Shown one piece after another: positions 26,107 through 35,808 of a stretch of DNA of 64,000 nt (positions within the stretch are counted from its first letter, which is position 1; every line of letters starts with the position of its first letter). The stretch is taken from NCBI RefSeq assembly GCF_009789555.1, contig NZ_CP046902.1:4170001-4234000 (forward strand), given 5' to 3'. A program made the position numbers and the translations under genes. The stretch is from Stutzerimonas stutzeri. GTDB taxonomy: Bacteria; Pseudomonadota; Gammaproteobacteria; Pseudomonadales; Pseudomonadaceae. The notes under the pieces are model-generated. The model saw only the letters and a program-made list of their open reading frames with translations. It had not been told where the DNA came from and searched no databases.

Positions 26107-26515
26107 CAGCGCACCTCGCATGGCTTCAGGAGCCAATGAGGGATGCACGTCATGGCGCAGCAAGGCTCGGATTGAGGGCGACCGTTACACCGGGAATGAG
26201 GGTTACTCATGGCATTCGTCCTGACCATTTTGTCGTTTTTGTAGGGATGGCAAAGAATTCTGCGTTCAGTCGGTGCGTTTCGCTGTGCGGAACGTCATTT
26301 CGACCGAATCCCCTCGACTTTTGCACAGCCAACCGAGCGGGTCAATTCGCGAGCCATCGACAAAACAGCCGCTGCCGGCATAAGGGCCGAGCCAGTAGAA
26401 CGGATGAATCGGCATTGATACGTGACGAATGCGACGTCCGCCCCCGCTCGTCACGCCTGCTGGGCGCGGTCAAGCCCGGCGGTGCGATTGCCGCCGGGCG
26501 CCACCCTGTGTCGGA
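26107..26515. other. 409-base gap between acyl-CoA synthetase and four-helix protein
   Basis: Somewhat AT-richer than the flanks. It holds one possible 49-codon gene (26266-26415) and a GC-rich hairpin near 26470-26500 (AAGCCCGGCGG with CCGCCGGGCG) that could terminate the four-helix gene on the minus strand. Otherwise nothing is seen. Confidence 0.4.
26266..26415 (-). CDS. Possible 49-residue hypothetical protein
   Basis: Starts MPIHPFYWLGPYAGSG and ends with a basic tail. The residue mix and mostly G/C third positions are plausible for coding, but no ribosome site precedes the ATG and no family is recognised. It lies upstream of, and in the same direction as, the acyl-CoA synthetase. Confidence 0.25.
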   Translation of the reverse strand: MPIHPFYWLGPYAGSGCFVDGSRIDPLGWLCKSRGDSVEMTFRTAKRTD

Positions 26516-26968
26516 TCAGCCGCGCGCACGCTCGGCGTCACGCAACGCCTTGACCTGATCATGGTTGCGCTGAACGCCCTGGAGCTGGCGCTCCACGACC
26601 GCGCGGACATCGACCGGCAGGTCCTTTTCCAGCGCTTTGCGATAGCTTTTGAGCGCAACGTCTTCACCGCGCTCACACTCGTTGAGAATGGCCTCGTCGC
26701 TCTTTCCGGTGATCATCGACTTCAGGTCGACCCAACGCCGGTGCATATCGCCCGCGGTGCTGGTAGAGGTTTCCGGATCGCCGCCCAGGGACCTGACCAG
26801 TTGCTGCAACTCGGCGGCCGCCGTCGCGCAGTCCTGGGCGCGCTGGGTCATGGTGGTTTTCAACTGGGGGTTCTTGAGATCCTCGGCGCATTCGAGGAAG
26901 CCCTTCTCACCGTCCTTGCTGGTTTCGATGAGGTCGTTAAGCACGGAAATGGTGTCATTGGTGTCCAT
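26516..26968 (-). CDS. PA2169-family four-helix-bundle protein (DUF2383)
   Basis: A 150-residue all-helical acidic protein beginning MDTNDTISVLNDLIETSKDG. It has the DUF2383 pattern of ferritin-like helices: FLECAEDLKN, ECERGEDVALKSYRKAL, AVVERQLQGVQRNHDQVKAL. In pseudomonads the family is linked to stress and is often strongly induced late in growth (family knowledge, not shown here). A strong GAGGAGGA site precedes the ATG; the open frame extending to 27127 is not used. Confidence 0.85.
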   Translation of the reverse strand: MDTNDTISVLNDLIETSKDGEKGFLECAEDLKNPQLKTTMTQRAQDCATAAAELQQLVRSLGGDPETSTSTAGDMHRRWVDLKSMITGKSDEAILNECERGEDVALKSYRKALEKDLPVDVRAVVERQLQGVQRNHDQVKALRDAERARG

Positions 26969-27217
26969 TGAACAGTCCTCCTCAGGCTCAGTCAGAGGCC
27001 GTAAGCAGCACGGCCAACCTGTTGAGTCGACTGTCGCGCTTCGGCAAAGGTTCAGCCGGCCCGGCCGTCGAGGGCCCGCCGGCAAGCAAGATCCAGCCGA
27101 ACCCACCGACCGCCATGATGTGACCAATCATTTCGTGCTGGCAGGTGTCGTAATGGATGTCCGCCGGCTTGGCGGTCGTTCGCAAGCCCCTGACCCAACC
27201 GCCGAGTCCTGCACGAC

Positions 27218-28849
27218 ATGCCGGAATACCTCGCTCCCGTACCCCGCTGGGAACCCCATGAACGCCCGTCCATGCCGGGTTCGCCAGCGACCCTGCTGCA
27301 CCCGACGCCGGTGCGCATCGCCTACGCCTGCGTTGCGGTGCTGGTCGGCATCACTGGCGGGCTCGGCAACGCGCTGTTCATTGCCAATCTGCCGAGCATC
27401 CAGGGCGACCTCGGCCTGACGCCGTCGCAGGCGGCATGGCTGCCGGCGGCCTATTTCATGGTCAACGTGTCGGCCAATCTGCTGATGATCAAGTTTCGCC
27501 AGCAGTACGGCCTGCGCCGCTTCGCCGAGATCGGCCTGACGCTGTACGCGCTGCTGAGCATCGCGCACGTTTTTGTCGAGGGCATGGGCATGGCCATCTT
27601 CGTGCGCGCCGCCAGCGGGCTGGCCGCCGCCACTACGTCGTCCCTGGGCCTTTTCTATATGCTGCAGGCCTTTCGCAAGGCAGACCTGCCGAAGGGCGTG
27701 ATCATCGGCTTCGGCATCTCGCAATTGGGCACACCCTTGGCGTGGCTGATGTCGCCAGCGCTGCTGGAAATGGGCGAGTGGCACAGGCTGTATCTGTTCG
27801 AAAGCGGCCTGGCGCTTTGCTCGCTGGCCGCGGTGGTCGTGCTCAAGCTGCCGCTGGGCGAGCGCATCAAGGTCTTCGAACCCTTGGATTTCGTCACCTT
27901 CGCCCTGCTCGCCCCCGCCTTGGCGCTGACCGCAGCGGTGCTGGCCCAGGGCCGCATCCTCTGGTGGACCGAGCAGCCCTGGCTGGCTTATGCCTTGATC
28001 GCGGCGCTGTTGCTCACGTGCGCCGCCTTCATGATCGAGCATCACCGACGCAATCCCCTGCTGCACACGCGCTGGCTGGGCACCGCCGAAATGCTGCGTT
28101 TTGCCTTTGGCGCGCTGGCACTGCGCCTGTTGCTCTCGGAGCAGACCTACGGCGCGGTCGGCCTGCTGCAGACGCTGGGCATGGGGACCGAGCAGCTACA
28201 ACCGCTGTACGCTGTCATTCTGTTGGGTCTGACGATGGGCATTGCCGGCAGTGCGCTGACATTCAGCCCAGCCACCGCGCTCGCGCAAATACTGCTGTCG
28301 ATCGTGCTGATAGCCGTGGCCAGCTTCCTCGACATCGAGGCGACCAGCCTCACTCGCCCTCACGACATGTTTCTCAGCCAGGGCCTGCTGGCCTTTGCCA
28401 GCGGAATGTTCCTCGGTCCGCTGCTGATCACCGGCATCGGCAAGGCGCTGCGCAACGGCCCCAATTATCTGGTCAGCTTCATCGTGCTGTTCACCATGAC
28501 CCAGAGTCTCGGCGGGCTGGCGGCGCCGGCGCTGTTCGGCACCTATCAGGTGTTGCGCGAGAAACACCATTCCAGTTACCTCACCGAACAAGTGATCCCT
28601 GGCGATCCGCGCGTCGCCCGACGCATGCAGGCGCAGGATCAGACGCTGGCACCGCGCCAGAGCGACCCGCAGTTACGCCAGGCGCAGAGCGCGGCGCAGC
28701 TGGGCCAGGCTGCCACCCGCGAGGCCAACGTGCTGGCGTTCAACGATGTGTTCCGGCTGGTTGGCCTGCTTGCCATCGGCGTATTCGGCTGGACGCTCTA
28801 CCACACCCTGCGCATCGCGCGGCAGAACAGGAACGTTTCCCCTCCATGA
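27218..28849 (+). CDS. MFS efflux permease, DHA2/EmrB-like
   Basis: A 543-residue inner-membrane transporter with about 14 hydrophobic segments. It has the DHA2-type opening ANLPSIQGDLGLTPSQAAW, equivalent to motif D1. First gene of a tripartite system: its stop overlaps the next ATG (ATGA). The start is uncertain: ATG at 27218 has no strong ribosome site and ATG at 27272 is an alternative. It probably exports toxic amphiphiles or drugs through the HlyD-type adaptor and outer-membrane channel encoded next. Confidence 0.88.
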   Translation: MPEYLAPVPRWEPHERPSMPGSPATLLHPTPVRIAYACVAVLVGITGGLGNALFIANLPSIQGDLGLTPSQAAWLPAAYFMVNVSANLLMIKFRQQYGLRRFAEIGLTLYALLSIAHVFVEGMGMAIFVRAASGLAAATTSSLGLFYMLQAFRKADLPKGVIIGFGISQLGTPLAWLMSPALLEMGEWHRLYLFESGLALCSLAAVVVLKLPLGERIKVFEPLDFVTFALLAPALALTAAVLAQGRILWWTEQPWLAYALIAALLLTCAAFMIEHHRRNPLLHTRWLGTAEMLRFAFGALALRLLLSEQTYGAVGLLQTLGMGTEQLQPLYAVILLGLTMGIAGSALTFSPATALAQILLSIVLIAVASFLDIEATSLTRPHDMFLSQGLLAFASGMFLGPLLITGIGKALRNGPNYLVSFIVLFTMTQSLGGLAAPALFGTYQVLREKHHSSYLTEQVIPGDPRVARRMQAQDQTLAPRQSDPQLRQAQSAAQLGQAATREANVLAFNDVFRLVGLLAIGVFGWTLYHTLRIARQNRNVSPP

Positions 28850-30018
28850 GTGACAATCGCCAGTCCGAGGACCAGGCTCTGCAGACGACCCCGTTGCCCG
28901 AAGCATCGGCCTCGGCGACTGATGCCGGCCCGGCGCCGGATGATCCACCCAAGACGATCAGGCCCAGTCGCCGGTCGGTGCTGCTGATGGTCCTGGTGGC
29001 GCTGACCGGTGTGCTGGCAATTCTCTACGCCTGGCAGCTATGGCCGTTCAGCAATCACGTCGCGGTCACCGAGAACGCCTATGTACGAGGGCAGATCACC
29101 GTACTCGCGCCCCAGGTCAACGGCTATGTCACCGCAGTGACGGTGCAGGATTTCGAAGCGGTCAGGCAGGGTCAGCCGCTGGTCAGGATCGATGATCGCC
29201 AGTATCGCCAGTTGGTCGAACAGCGCCGCGCCGAGCTGTCGGCACGACGGTTCGAGTTGGAAAATCTCGAACAGACCCTGGCATCCAACCGCGCCACGCT
29301 GCAATCGCGACGAGCCGAGCGGTCTGCTGCCGAAGCGGAGCGGCTGCGCGCGGCGGCTGACGAAAAGCGTGTCAACGAGCTGGCCGCGCGCGGCTCGGTA
29401 TCGATCCGTGAGCGTGACCAGATACGCGCCAGTGCGCGCGCCGCAGGCGCCGCCGTCGCGCAGGCCCAGGCGGCGATCGCGATCGCCGAACAGACGCTCA
29501 AGGCCAGCGAAGTCTCGCGCGGTGGGCTGCAGGCGCAGGTCGAGATCGCCGAGGCGGCACTCAAGCGCGCCCAGATCGATCTCGACAACACCGTGATCAC
29601 GGCCCCGCGTGACGGTCGCGTCAGTGAAGTAACGGTTCGCCAAGGGCAATACGTGGCAGCGGGCGCGCAGTTGCTCTACCTCGTACCCGAGCAGCTGTGG
29701 GTCATCGCCAACTACAAAGAAACCCAAACCTTCGCCATGCGGCCGGGGCAACCGGTGACCATTGAGGTGGACGCGCTGGATGGCGCGCGCCTGACCGGTC
29801 GGGTGCAACGCCTGGCGCCAGCGACCGGCTCGGAATTCAGCCTGCTGCGGCCGGACAATGCCACTGGCAATTTCACCAAGGTCGTGCAACGGGTGCCGGT
29901 GCGCATCGCCATCGACCCGGACCAGCCCCTTAGCGAACGGTTGCGTCCAGGCCTGTCGGTCGTCACCTACGTCGATACGGCACGCGCCGACGAACCGGCT
30001 GCGGATGTCGCGAGATGA
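28846..30018 (+). CDS. HlyD/EmrA-family membrane-fusion adaptor
   Basis: A 390-residue periplasmic adaptor. A single membrane anchor lies at about 43-63, a lipoyl half-motif in TENAYVRGQITVLAPQVNGY, long alpha-hairpin coiled coils at about 120-240 (Ala/Arg/Glu-rich), and the second half-motif ITAPRDGRVSEVTVRQGQYV. It couples the MFS permease to the outer-membrane channel. Both start and stop overlap neighbours as ATGA. The much longer open frame beginning at 27436 only reads antisense-free shadow sequence of the permease gene before this ATG. Confidence 0.9.
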   Translation: MSDNRQSEDQALQTTPLPEASASATDAGPAPDDPPKTIRPSRRSVLLMVLVALTGVLAILYAWQLWPFSNHVAVTENAYVRGQITVLAPQVNGYVTAVTVQDFEAVRQGQPLVRIDDRQYRQLVEQRRAELSARRFELENLEQTLASNRATLQSRRAERSAAEAERLRAAADEKRVNELAARGSVSIRERDQIRASARAAGAAVAQAQAAIAIAEQTLKASEVSRGGLQAQVEIAEAALKRAQIDLDNTVITAPRDGRVSEVTVRQGQYVAAGAQLLYLVPEQLWVIANYKETQTFAMRPGQPVTIEVDALDGARLTGRVQRLAPATGSEFSLLRPDNATGNFTKVVQRVPVRIAIDPDQPLSERLRPGLSVVTYVDTARADEPAADVAR

Positions 30019-31406
30019 GCGGTCCGGTCAACGCCCTGCCGTGCGCTCTTGCACTGTTGCTGTTGGCGTTGGGCGGCTGTATGCCGCCCCATCAGCCGCC
30101 GCCTCCCGAAGCCGAACGGACGACGCCTGACAGCTGGCGAGCCGATGGCGCCGGCCAGGCGGCGCTGTCGGCGAACTGGTGGCAGGCATTCGGCGATGCA
30201 CGGCTCACGGCGCTGGTCGACGCCGCGCTGGCGCACAACACGGACATACTGAGCGCCGCTGCCCGGGTCGATCAGGCACGTGAGCAGATCCGCCTGTCGC
30301 GCGCCTCGCTGCTACCCAGTCTCGATGCGACCGTCGGCGCACAACGTGCGCGGGAGCTCAGCGTGCTCGGCCTCACCCATACCACCGCGGTTCAGCCTGC
30401 GCTTCAGGTGTCCTACGAGCTGGATGTCTGGGGCCGACTGCGGCGCCTGCGGGCGGCGGCCGAGTTGCAGTATCGGGCCACTGAGGCCGAGCGCGATGCC
30501 GTGCGCCTGGCGGTTGCCAGCACCACGGCACGCGCCTATGTCTCACTGCTTTCGCTGGACCGTCAGTTGTCGGTGACGCGTGAAACGGTGGACTCGCGCC
30601 AGCAGGCACTGCGCGTTGCCGAGGACCGCGCCAGCCTCGGCTACACCTCGCAACTGGAACTGAGCCAGGCGCAGTCCGAATTCGAAGCCACGGCGCAGCT
30701 TCTGCCCCAGCTGCAACAGGCGATCAACGAGCAGGAACAGGTGCTGCGCCTGCTGATCGGCGAGTTGCCCGGTACGGTGCAACGCGGCGAGGGTCTGCTA
30801 TCGCTGAGGCTGCCGCCCGTACCCGACGTACTGCCCTCGGAACTGCTGAGGCGGCGACCGGACATCCATCAGGCCGAGCTGTTGCTGGCCGCGAGCGATA
30901 TCAACCTGCAGGCCCAGCGCGACCTTTTCCTGCCGCAAGTGCAGCTATCGGCCAGCCTGGGCCAGCTTTTCGTCGATTCGCATGACTTCGACCCGGTCCG
31001 CATCTGGGATATCGGCGCCAGCGTTCTCGCGCCGATCTTCGCCGCGGGGCGCCTGGAAGCCGGGGTGAACATCGCGGTTGCGCAGCGCGATCAGGCGGCC
31101 ATCGCCTATCGCGCCACCACGCTGGAGGCGTTCGCGGACGTGGAGGACAGCCTGTCCGCGGTGGGCAATCTGCAACGGCAGATCGAGCGCGTCGAGGCGC
31201 GCCGCGCGGTGCTCGCACGTTCACTGACCTACGCGCGAGATCGCTATCGCGCCGGGTATTCGTCGTACCTCGAAACCCTCGACGCCCAGCGCAACCTGTT
31301 CGATACCGAGCTCACCGTCGTGCAACTGCGCGAGCGCCAGTTCAACGCGCTCATCCGCCTCTATCAGGTCCTCGGCGGTGGCTGGCAGGCCAGCGCCGGG
31401 CGATGA
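30015..31406 (+). CDS. Outer-membrane efflux lipoprotein, OprM/NodT type
   Basis: A 463-residue TolC-family channel lipoprotein. The signal ends LALGGC, lipid on Cys22. Family features include ANWWQAFGDARLTALVDAAL, SYELDVWGRLRRLRAAAE and EVRRRPDIHQAE-like LLRRRPDIHQAELLLAAS. Two structural repeats of the alpha-barrel are visible. It completes the MFS-adaptor-channel operon. No local regulator gene sits beside it. Confidence 0.9.
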   Translation: MSGPVNALPCALALLLLALGGCMPPHQPPPPEAERTTPDSWRADGAGQAALSANWWQAFGDARLTALVDAALAHNTDILSAAARVDQAREQIRLSRASLLPSLDATVGAQRARELSVLGLTHTTAVQPALQVSYELDVWGRLRRLRAAAELQYRATEAERDAVRLAVASTTARAYVSLLSLDRQLSVTRETVDSRQQALRVAEDRASLGYTSQLELSQAQSEFEATAQLLPQLQQAINEQEQVLRLLIGELPGTVQRGEGLLSLRLPPVPDVLPSELLRRRPDIHQAELLLAASDINLQAQRDLFLPQVQLSASLGQLFVDSHDFDPVRIWDIGASVLAPIFAAGRLEAGVNIAVAQRDQAAIAYRATTLEAFADVEDSLSAVGNLQRQIERVEARRAVLARSLTYARDRYRAGYSSYLETLDAQRNLFDTELTVVQLRERQFNALIRLYQVLGGGWQASAGR

Positions 31407-31410
31407 CGGC

Positions 31411-32799
31411 TTAACCGGCCTGCCGACGGCGCGCGTGATCGGTTCGTCGCCACCCGGCCACTGCCCACTCGGCAAAAAGAAACAGCAGCAGGCTGCCGCC
31501 AAGCACCGGCAGGCAGTAACCGAACAGCGCCGCCACCGCTACCGTGGTCAGGCGAGTCGCTGGAGAAAGACCGCGAAACGCCTGCAGCAGCCCGGTGCCG
31601 CGCACAGACGAACGACGGCGCCACGCCATCAGGTAACCCCAGATCACCAGCGTCGCCAGACCGAGCGCAGTGACCGCGAGCAATAGCTGGTTGGCCAGGC
31701 CGAACAACGACCCCATATGCGCGTCGATGCCCCAGCGCGTCAGCTTCGCGGCCAGCGGAAAGGTCGCGAAATCGATGCGATCGGTAACCGCCAAGGTGCG
31801 CGGGTCGACAGCGACCGCGTCAACCTGAGTCGGCCAATTGCGGTCGATCTCAGTCACCGTCCAGGCTCGATCAGGCCCGGCGGCGGGCACGATTTCCAGC
31901 TTGGCGGCATCGATCCCGCTGCGTCGCGCGACTGCCAGCACGGCATCGAACAACGCGGGGGCGACGGCCTCGCCCGACGCCATCGGCATTCCGTGGTGGT
32001 GGGCATGTTCAGCGGCGGGAGCCGTAGCCTCGCCAGCCAGTACCGTCGATACGCTTGGCGTGGACATACCGAACGCGGCCCTTGCCACGCCGATGTTGCC
32101 TCCCGCCCAGCGCGACCAGGTGAGCCCCGTGGCGGAAAAGAACAGCAACCCCACCAGCAGCCACACCCCCAGCGTGGCATGCCAGCGCCGTAGAGCTTGC
32201 GTGCTGGCCGAGCGCCCAGCACGGCGGCGGATCGTCCAGAGCACCAGCCCGCCCAGTGCCGCCACCCACAGCCAGGACGCTGCCAGCTCACTGTAGAGCC
32301 GGCCCGGCTCGCCCAGTAGCAGGCTGCGATGGAGCTGATCGAGCCAGGTCCGCAGCGGCAGCACCCCAGTGGTGCCGTATACCGGCAGATCGCCGCGAAT
32401 CTCAGCCGTCACCGGGTCGATGAACACGGCGTGGCTCTGTGAAGCCGTCAGGCCCGGTGCGTTGAACATGACCCGCGTGGTGGTGCCGGGTCGCGGTGCC
32501 GGACGCACCGCCGCCAGCGTTGCCGCCGAGCCGACATGGCGCTGGGCGGTCTCCACCTGGCGTGCCAGCGGCAACGGTTGGCCCTCGCTGTGGGTGAACA
32601 ACTGCTCGGCATACAGTCGGTTCTCGAGCTGTGGCGTCAATGCATAGACCAAGCCGCTCAAGGCCGCCAGGAGGATGAACGGGCCGACGAACAGGCCCAC
32701 GCAGAGATGCAAACGGACGACCAGCGCCAACAGGGGGCGCTGCGCCCGCGCGGCAAGGGGTGGCGCCTCGGGCTGGGTGCCAGGAATGGATGATGACAT
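31411..32799 (-). CDS. PepSY-domain membrane protein
   Basis: A 462-residue inner-membrane protein with four or five transmembrane helices and PepSY-type periplasmic segments. It opens LVVRLHLCVGLFVGPFILLAALSGLVYAL, as landmark pieces LHLCVGLFVGPF and SGLVYAL, and has ALRRWHATLGVWLL before the second helix pair. A His-rich insert EHAHHHGMPM lies in the periplasmic loop near residue 265. PepSY_TM proteins often accompany TonB-dependent metal or siderophore uptake genes, where they act as reductases or accessory proteins. The DUF2946 gene upstream suggests copper or iron handling (inference). Confidence 0.85.
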   Translation of the reverse strand: MSSSIPGTQPEAPPLAARAQRPLLALVVRLHLCVGLFVGPFILLAALSGLVYALTPQLENRLYAEQLFTHSEGQPLPLARQVETAQRHVGSAATLAAVRPAPRPGTTTRVMFNAPGLTASQSHAVFIDPVTAEIRGDLPVYGTTGVLPLRTWLDQLHRSLLLGEPGRLYSELAASWLWVAALGGLVLWTIRRRAGRSASTQALRRWHATLGVWLLVGLLFFSATGLTWSRWAGGNIGVARAAFGMSTPSVSTVLAGEATAPAAEHAHHHGMPMASGEAVAPALFDAVLAVARRSGIDAAKLEIVPAAGPDRAWTVTEIDRNWPTQVDAVAVDPRTLAVTDRIDFATFPLAAKLTRWGIDAHMGSLFGLANQLLLAVTALGLATLVIWGYLMAWRRRSSVRGTGLLQAFRGLSPATRLTTVAVAALFGYCLPVLGGSLLLFLFAEWAVAGWRRTDHARRRQAG

Positions 32800-32913
32800 G
32801 AAGGCTCACTCGATCGAAAAACAACGCCCTTCCGCCACCGGGAGGGCAACGCGGATCGCCGCCAGCCGAACTCAGGCGGCAGACGGGTGGGATCCAGGTC
32901 CAGTTCGAGACGA

Positions 32914-33321
32914 TCAGGCGTACGGAGAAGCGCGAGGGTTGAGGCTGGGCCAGCGATGACGTGGCGATAGCGGCGGCGAAAGCGCCGGCGCGACGGCGCA
33001 TGAGCGCGCCAGCCGCGGTGGATTCAGCGCCGGCGCATTGCCCGGTATCGCCACCAGCAATCCCGCCGCGCAGCAACAGGGCATGTCGGAGTGGTGCGCA
33101 GGCGCGGGCGTTTCGCCGCCAGGCGCTGCGTGGCTGCCGTGGCCCGCAAGGTGCTCGTGCAGGGCGAGCGCCTGTACAGCCTGCCGGCTGGTCTCGGTCA
33201 CCGGGCAGTGTCCGGCCATGCGGGGCATCGGCGCACTGCCCCCCATCAGGGGCATCATCACCAGATGCAGCAGCATCGCCAGGGCAGCGATCCAGACCGG
33301 GGCGCGACGGGGGTTGAACAT
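32914..33321 (-). CDS. DUF2946-family His/Cys-rich protein
   Basis: A 135-residue protein beginning MFNPRRAPVWIAALAMLLHLVM (signal or single membrane segment). It has a His-rich central part (LHEHLAGHGSH, PAHHSDMPCCCAAG) with three consecutive Cys. That matches the DUF2946 family, which commonly neighbours copper-related TonB receptors and PepSY proteins. Metal binding is inferred from the residues. It lies 114 bases upstream of the PepSY gene on the same strand, likely an operon. A longer frame to 33504 lacks support. Confidence 0.7.
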   Translation of the reverse strand: MFNPRRAPVWIAALAMLLHLVMMPLMGGSAPMPRMAGHCPVTETSRQAVQALALHEHLAGHGSHAAPGGETPAPAHHSDMPCCCAAGLLVAIPGNAPALNPPRLARSCAVAPALSPPLSPRHRWPSLNPRASPYA

Positions 33322-33520
33322 GGGGAAACTGGAAACTCCAGCCGGATTGGAATGAGCCAGCGCACCGGCAGGGCGACGACCGGCACGCACGCCGACAAGA
33401 CAAGACGCGGCGGACTGGATTGTAGACGGCCCCGCCCATGCGCACCACGCGCGGCTCATCGCAACGTGGCCCCGGCGACCGGTCGCACCGCCTCGATGCG
33501 GCATGCGCCCCGTGCCTGCC

Positions 33521-34759
33521 TCAGCGACCCGGCTCGTCCAGAGGCTGCGGCATGCCCAACAGGTAGCCCTGGGCCTTGGTCACCTTCAACCCGCGCAGAA
33601 CCGCCAGCTCGGCATCCGTTTCGACGCCCTCGGCGATGATTTTGCTGCCGGTCTGCTCGGCGAACCGGATCAGCGCTGCGGCCATCGCACAGCAATCGCT
33701 GTCGCTGTCGAGATTACTAATCAGGCTCCGGTCCAGCTTGATCACATCGGGTTTGAGCTTGAGGATGTGGCGGAAACTGGCGTAACCGGCGCCCGCATCG
33801 TCCACCGCCAGGCGCAGGCCAGCCTGACGCAACGGCTCGAGGATCGTGGCGATCAGCGCATAGTCGACGATGGATCGATGCTCGGTGACTTCGAGCATCA
33901 GGCGATGCAAGGGTTGCCTGGCGAGCAGTTCGACCACCGAACCATCGAGCAGCGCGTCAGGGCAGACATTCAACGACAGGTACACGTCATCGGGTATCAG
34001 GCGCAGGCCGTCGAGCGCGGTTTCGAGCAGGACGGTTTCCAGCTCCGTGCGCAGCCCGACCTCGCCCGCCTCGTCCATCCAGCGGTCCGGCGCACGATAG
34101 GGTTCGGGGCGAAAACGCGCCAGCGCCTCGTACCCGACGACGACGTTGTGAGCCAGATGGAAGATCGGCTGATAGACCATCCAGAAGTCCCGCCGCTGGA
34201 TCACCGCCCTGATGCGCTCTGATTTCTCGCTGCGTTGCTGAGCGCTGAGTGCATGCCGCTCGAGCAGCCCGCCAGCGAAGCGGGCGAACAGGCGCATGGC
34301 TCCCAGATCGGTGTCGTCGAGGCTTTGGTCCGCTTGCCGACTGAAGCAGCAGAAGGTGCCGTAGAGCGAACCATCGCTGAAGCGGATAGGTACGCTCATG
34401 TGTGCGCCGATCGGAATGCTCCGGGTTTCGGGAAGCGCCAGCGCTTCCTTGAACTCAGGCGCATCGCGGATCAATTCAGGCAGGCGACCGTCGATGATGC
34501 GCTGGCAATAGCTTTCTTCCAGCGGCCCGCCCTCGCCGACCGTCAATGCCATGCTGCGATGGCTGCCCTCGATGTGGCGAAACACCCGCAGCCCTTCGCG
34601 AAACTCGCCGATGAAGGCGACATCCATTCGCAAGTGGGCCCGCACCGCATGCAGGGCCTCGCTCAGCACCTCATCGATGGACAGCTCGCTCCGGTCGTCA
34701 CCTGCCACTTTCAACGGTGATCCATTGCCGCCAACCAGATCAGAATCCCGGTTCATCAT
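33521..34759 (-). CDS. GAF-EAL cyclic-di-GMP phosphodiesterase
   Basis: A 412-residue soluble protein with an N-terminal GAF domain (about 25-165) and a C-terminal EAL domain (about 180-410). All key EAL residues are seen: Glu211 in YEALARF, Asn264 (LNVCP), Glu290 and Glu293 (LEVTEH), Asp320-Asp321 (AVDDAGAG), Lys341 (IKLDRS) and Glu377 (IIAEGVET). An active phosphodiesterase that hydrolyses c-di-GMP is therefore likely. AAAGGAG lies just before the ATG at 34759. It may lower c-di-GMP in response to a GAF-bound small molecule. Confidence 0.9.
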   Translation of the reverse strand: MMNRDSDLVGGNGSPLKVAGDDRSELSIDEVLSEALHAVRAHLRMDVAFIGEFREGLRVFRHIEGSHRSMALTVGEGGPLEESYCQRIIDGRLPELIRDAPEFKEALALPETRSIPIGAHMSVPIRFSDGSLYGTFCCFSRQADQSLDDTDLGAMRLFARFAGGLLERHALSAQQRSEKSERIRAVIQRRDFWMVYQPIFHLAHNVVVGYEALARFRPEPYRAPDRWMDEAGEVGLRTELETVLLETALDGLRLIPDDVYLSLNVCPDALLDGSVVELLARQPLHRLMLEVTEHRSIVDYALIATILEPLRQAGLRLAVDDAGAGYASFRHILKLKPDVIKLDRSLISNLDSDSDCCAMAAALIRFAEQTGSKIIAEGVETDAELAVLRGLKVTKAQGYLLGMPQPLDEPGR

Positions 34760-34852
34760 GGGTGCTCCTTTCGTTCTTCCATCGGAAGAATCCAGGCGTG
34801 CCGACGGACTCAGACACAAGACCGGAACGGGTTACCGAGCCCTGCCTTGAGC

Positions 34853-35716
34853 CTAGCGCTCATCACGCGGCTGCCCGGTCGCGGACGACGATCGGCGCCT
34901 GGACGGTTTTTTCGGCGGACTGGCTTCCGCATCGCCTGTGGCCAGCGTGATCCAGGTCGGTGCGTGGTCGCTGGCATGCGCCTGATCGCGCACCCAGCGG
35001 TCCACGCCGGCATCGAGCAGGCGGGGCGCCAGATCGGCACTGAGCAGCAAATGATCGATACGAAGGCCGGCGTTTTTCTGCCAGTGCTGGCGAAAGTAAT
35101 CCCAGAACGTGTAGATGCGCTCGTCGGGATACCGGGCGCGCAACGCATCGGTCCAGCCCTGCTCCAGCAGACGCTCATAGCAGGCACGGCTTTCCGGCTG
35201 CAGCAGCGCATCCTTGGTCCAGGACCGCGGGTTATAGATGTCCTCATCGGTGGGCACGACGTTGTAATCGCCGGCCAGCACCACCGGATGACCGCTGTCG
35301 AACAGGCCGGCCGCATGCTCGATCAGACGCTCGAACCAGGCGAGCTTGTAGTCGAATTTCGGCCCCGGTTGCGGATTGCCGTTGGGCAGGTAGAGGCAGG
35401 CGACGATGACGCCGTGGGCCGCGGCTTCCAGATAACGGCTGTGGCTGTCGTCCGGATCGCCAGGCAGGCCGCGGCGAATCTCGAGAGGGTCATCACCGCG
35501 TGAGAGTATCGCCACGCCATTCCAGGATTTCTGCCCATGCCAGATCGCCCCGTAGCCGGCGGCGCGGATATCGTCGATGGGAAAGTCCGCGTCCTGAGCC
35601 TTGAGTTCCTGCAGGCAGACCACATCGGGCTGTTCACGCTCAAGCCAGTCGAGCAGGTTGGCCCGGCGCGCACGAATGCCGTTGATGTTGAAGGTGGCGA
35701 TTTTCAGAGAATCCAC
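34853..35716 (-). CDS. xthA: Exodeoxyribonuclease III
   Basis: A 287-residue AP endonuclease/3'-exonuclease of the XthA family for base-excision repair. Motifs: IATFNINGIRAR, LQELKAQD (metal-binding Glu), GDYNVVPTDEDIYNP, LRIDHLLLS and SDHAPTW (catalytic His). The last 25 residues are a Lys/Arg/Ser-rich tail (PPKKPSRRRSSS) that extends beyond the usual length of about 268 and could aid DNA binding. Single gene between the EAL protein and a LysR regulator. Confidence 0.93.
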   Translation of the reverse strand: MDSLKIATFNINGIRARRANLLDWLEREQPDVVCLQELKAQDADFPIDDIRAAGYGAIWHGQKSWNGVAILSRGDDPLEIRRGLPGDPDDSHSRYLEAAAHGVIVACLYLPNGNPQPGPKFDYKLAWFERLIEHAAGLFDSGHPVVLAGDYNVVPTDEDIYNPRSWTKDALLQPESRACYERLLEQGWTDALRARYPDERIYTFWDYFRQHWQKNAGLRIDHLLLSADLAPRLLDAGVDRWVRDQAHASDHAPTWITLATGDAEASPPKKPSRRRSSSATGQPRDER

Positions 35717-35808
35717 GGGTAGCCTCGCACCGATAGCTGTCTGTGCTGAGACTAGCAGCCGGCCCCCGAGGTTCGACCCGGTTGGCCGCTAGCGGATTCG
35801 CCTCAGGC

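Noticed and set aside
26988..27185. A minus-strand frame containing MIGHIMAVGGFGWILLAGG
   Set aside because: A hydrophobic stretch is present but there is no ribosome site and no known small-membrane-protein family; left as unsupported.
27436..28845. An 860-codon frame beginning here and running into the HlyD-type gene
   Set aside because: The first 470 codons are an out-of-frame reading of the MFS gene; only the part from the ATG at 28846 matches an adaptor protein.
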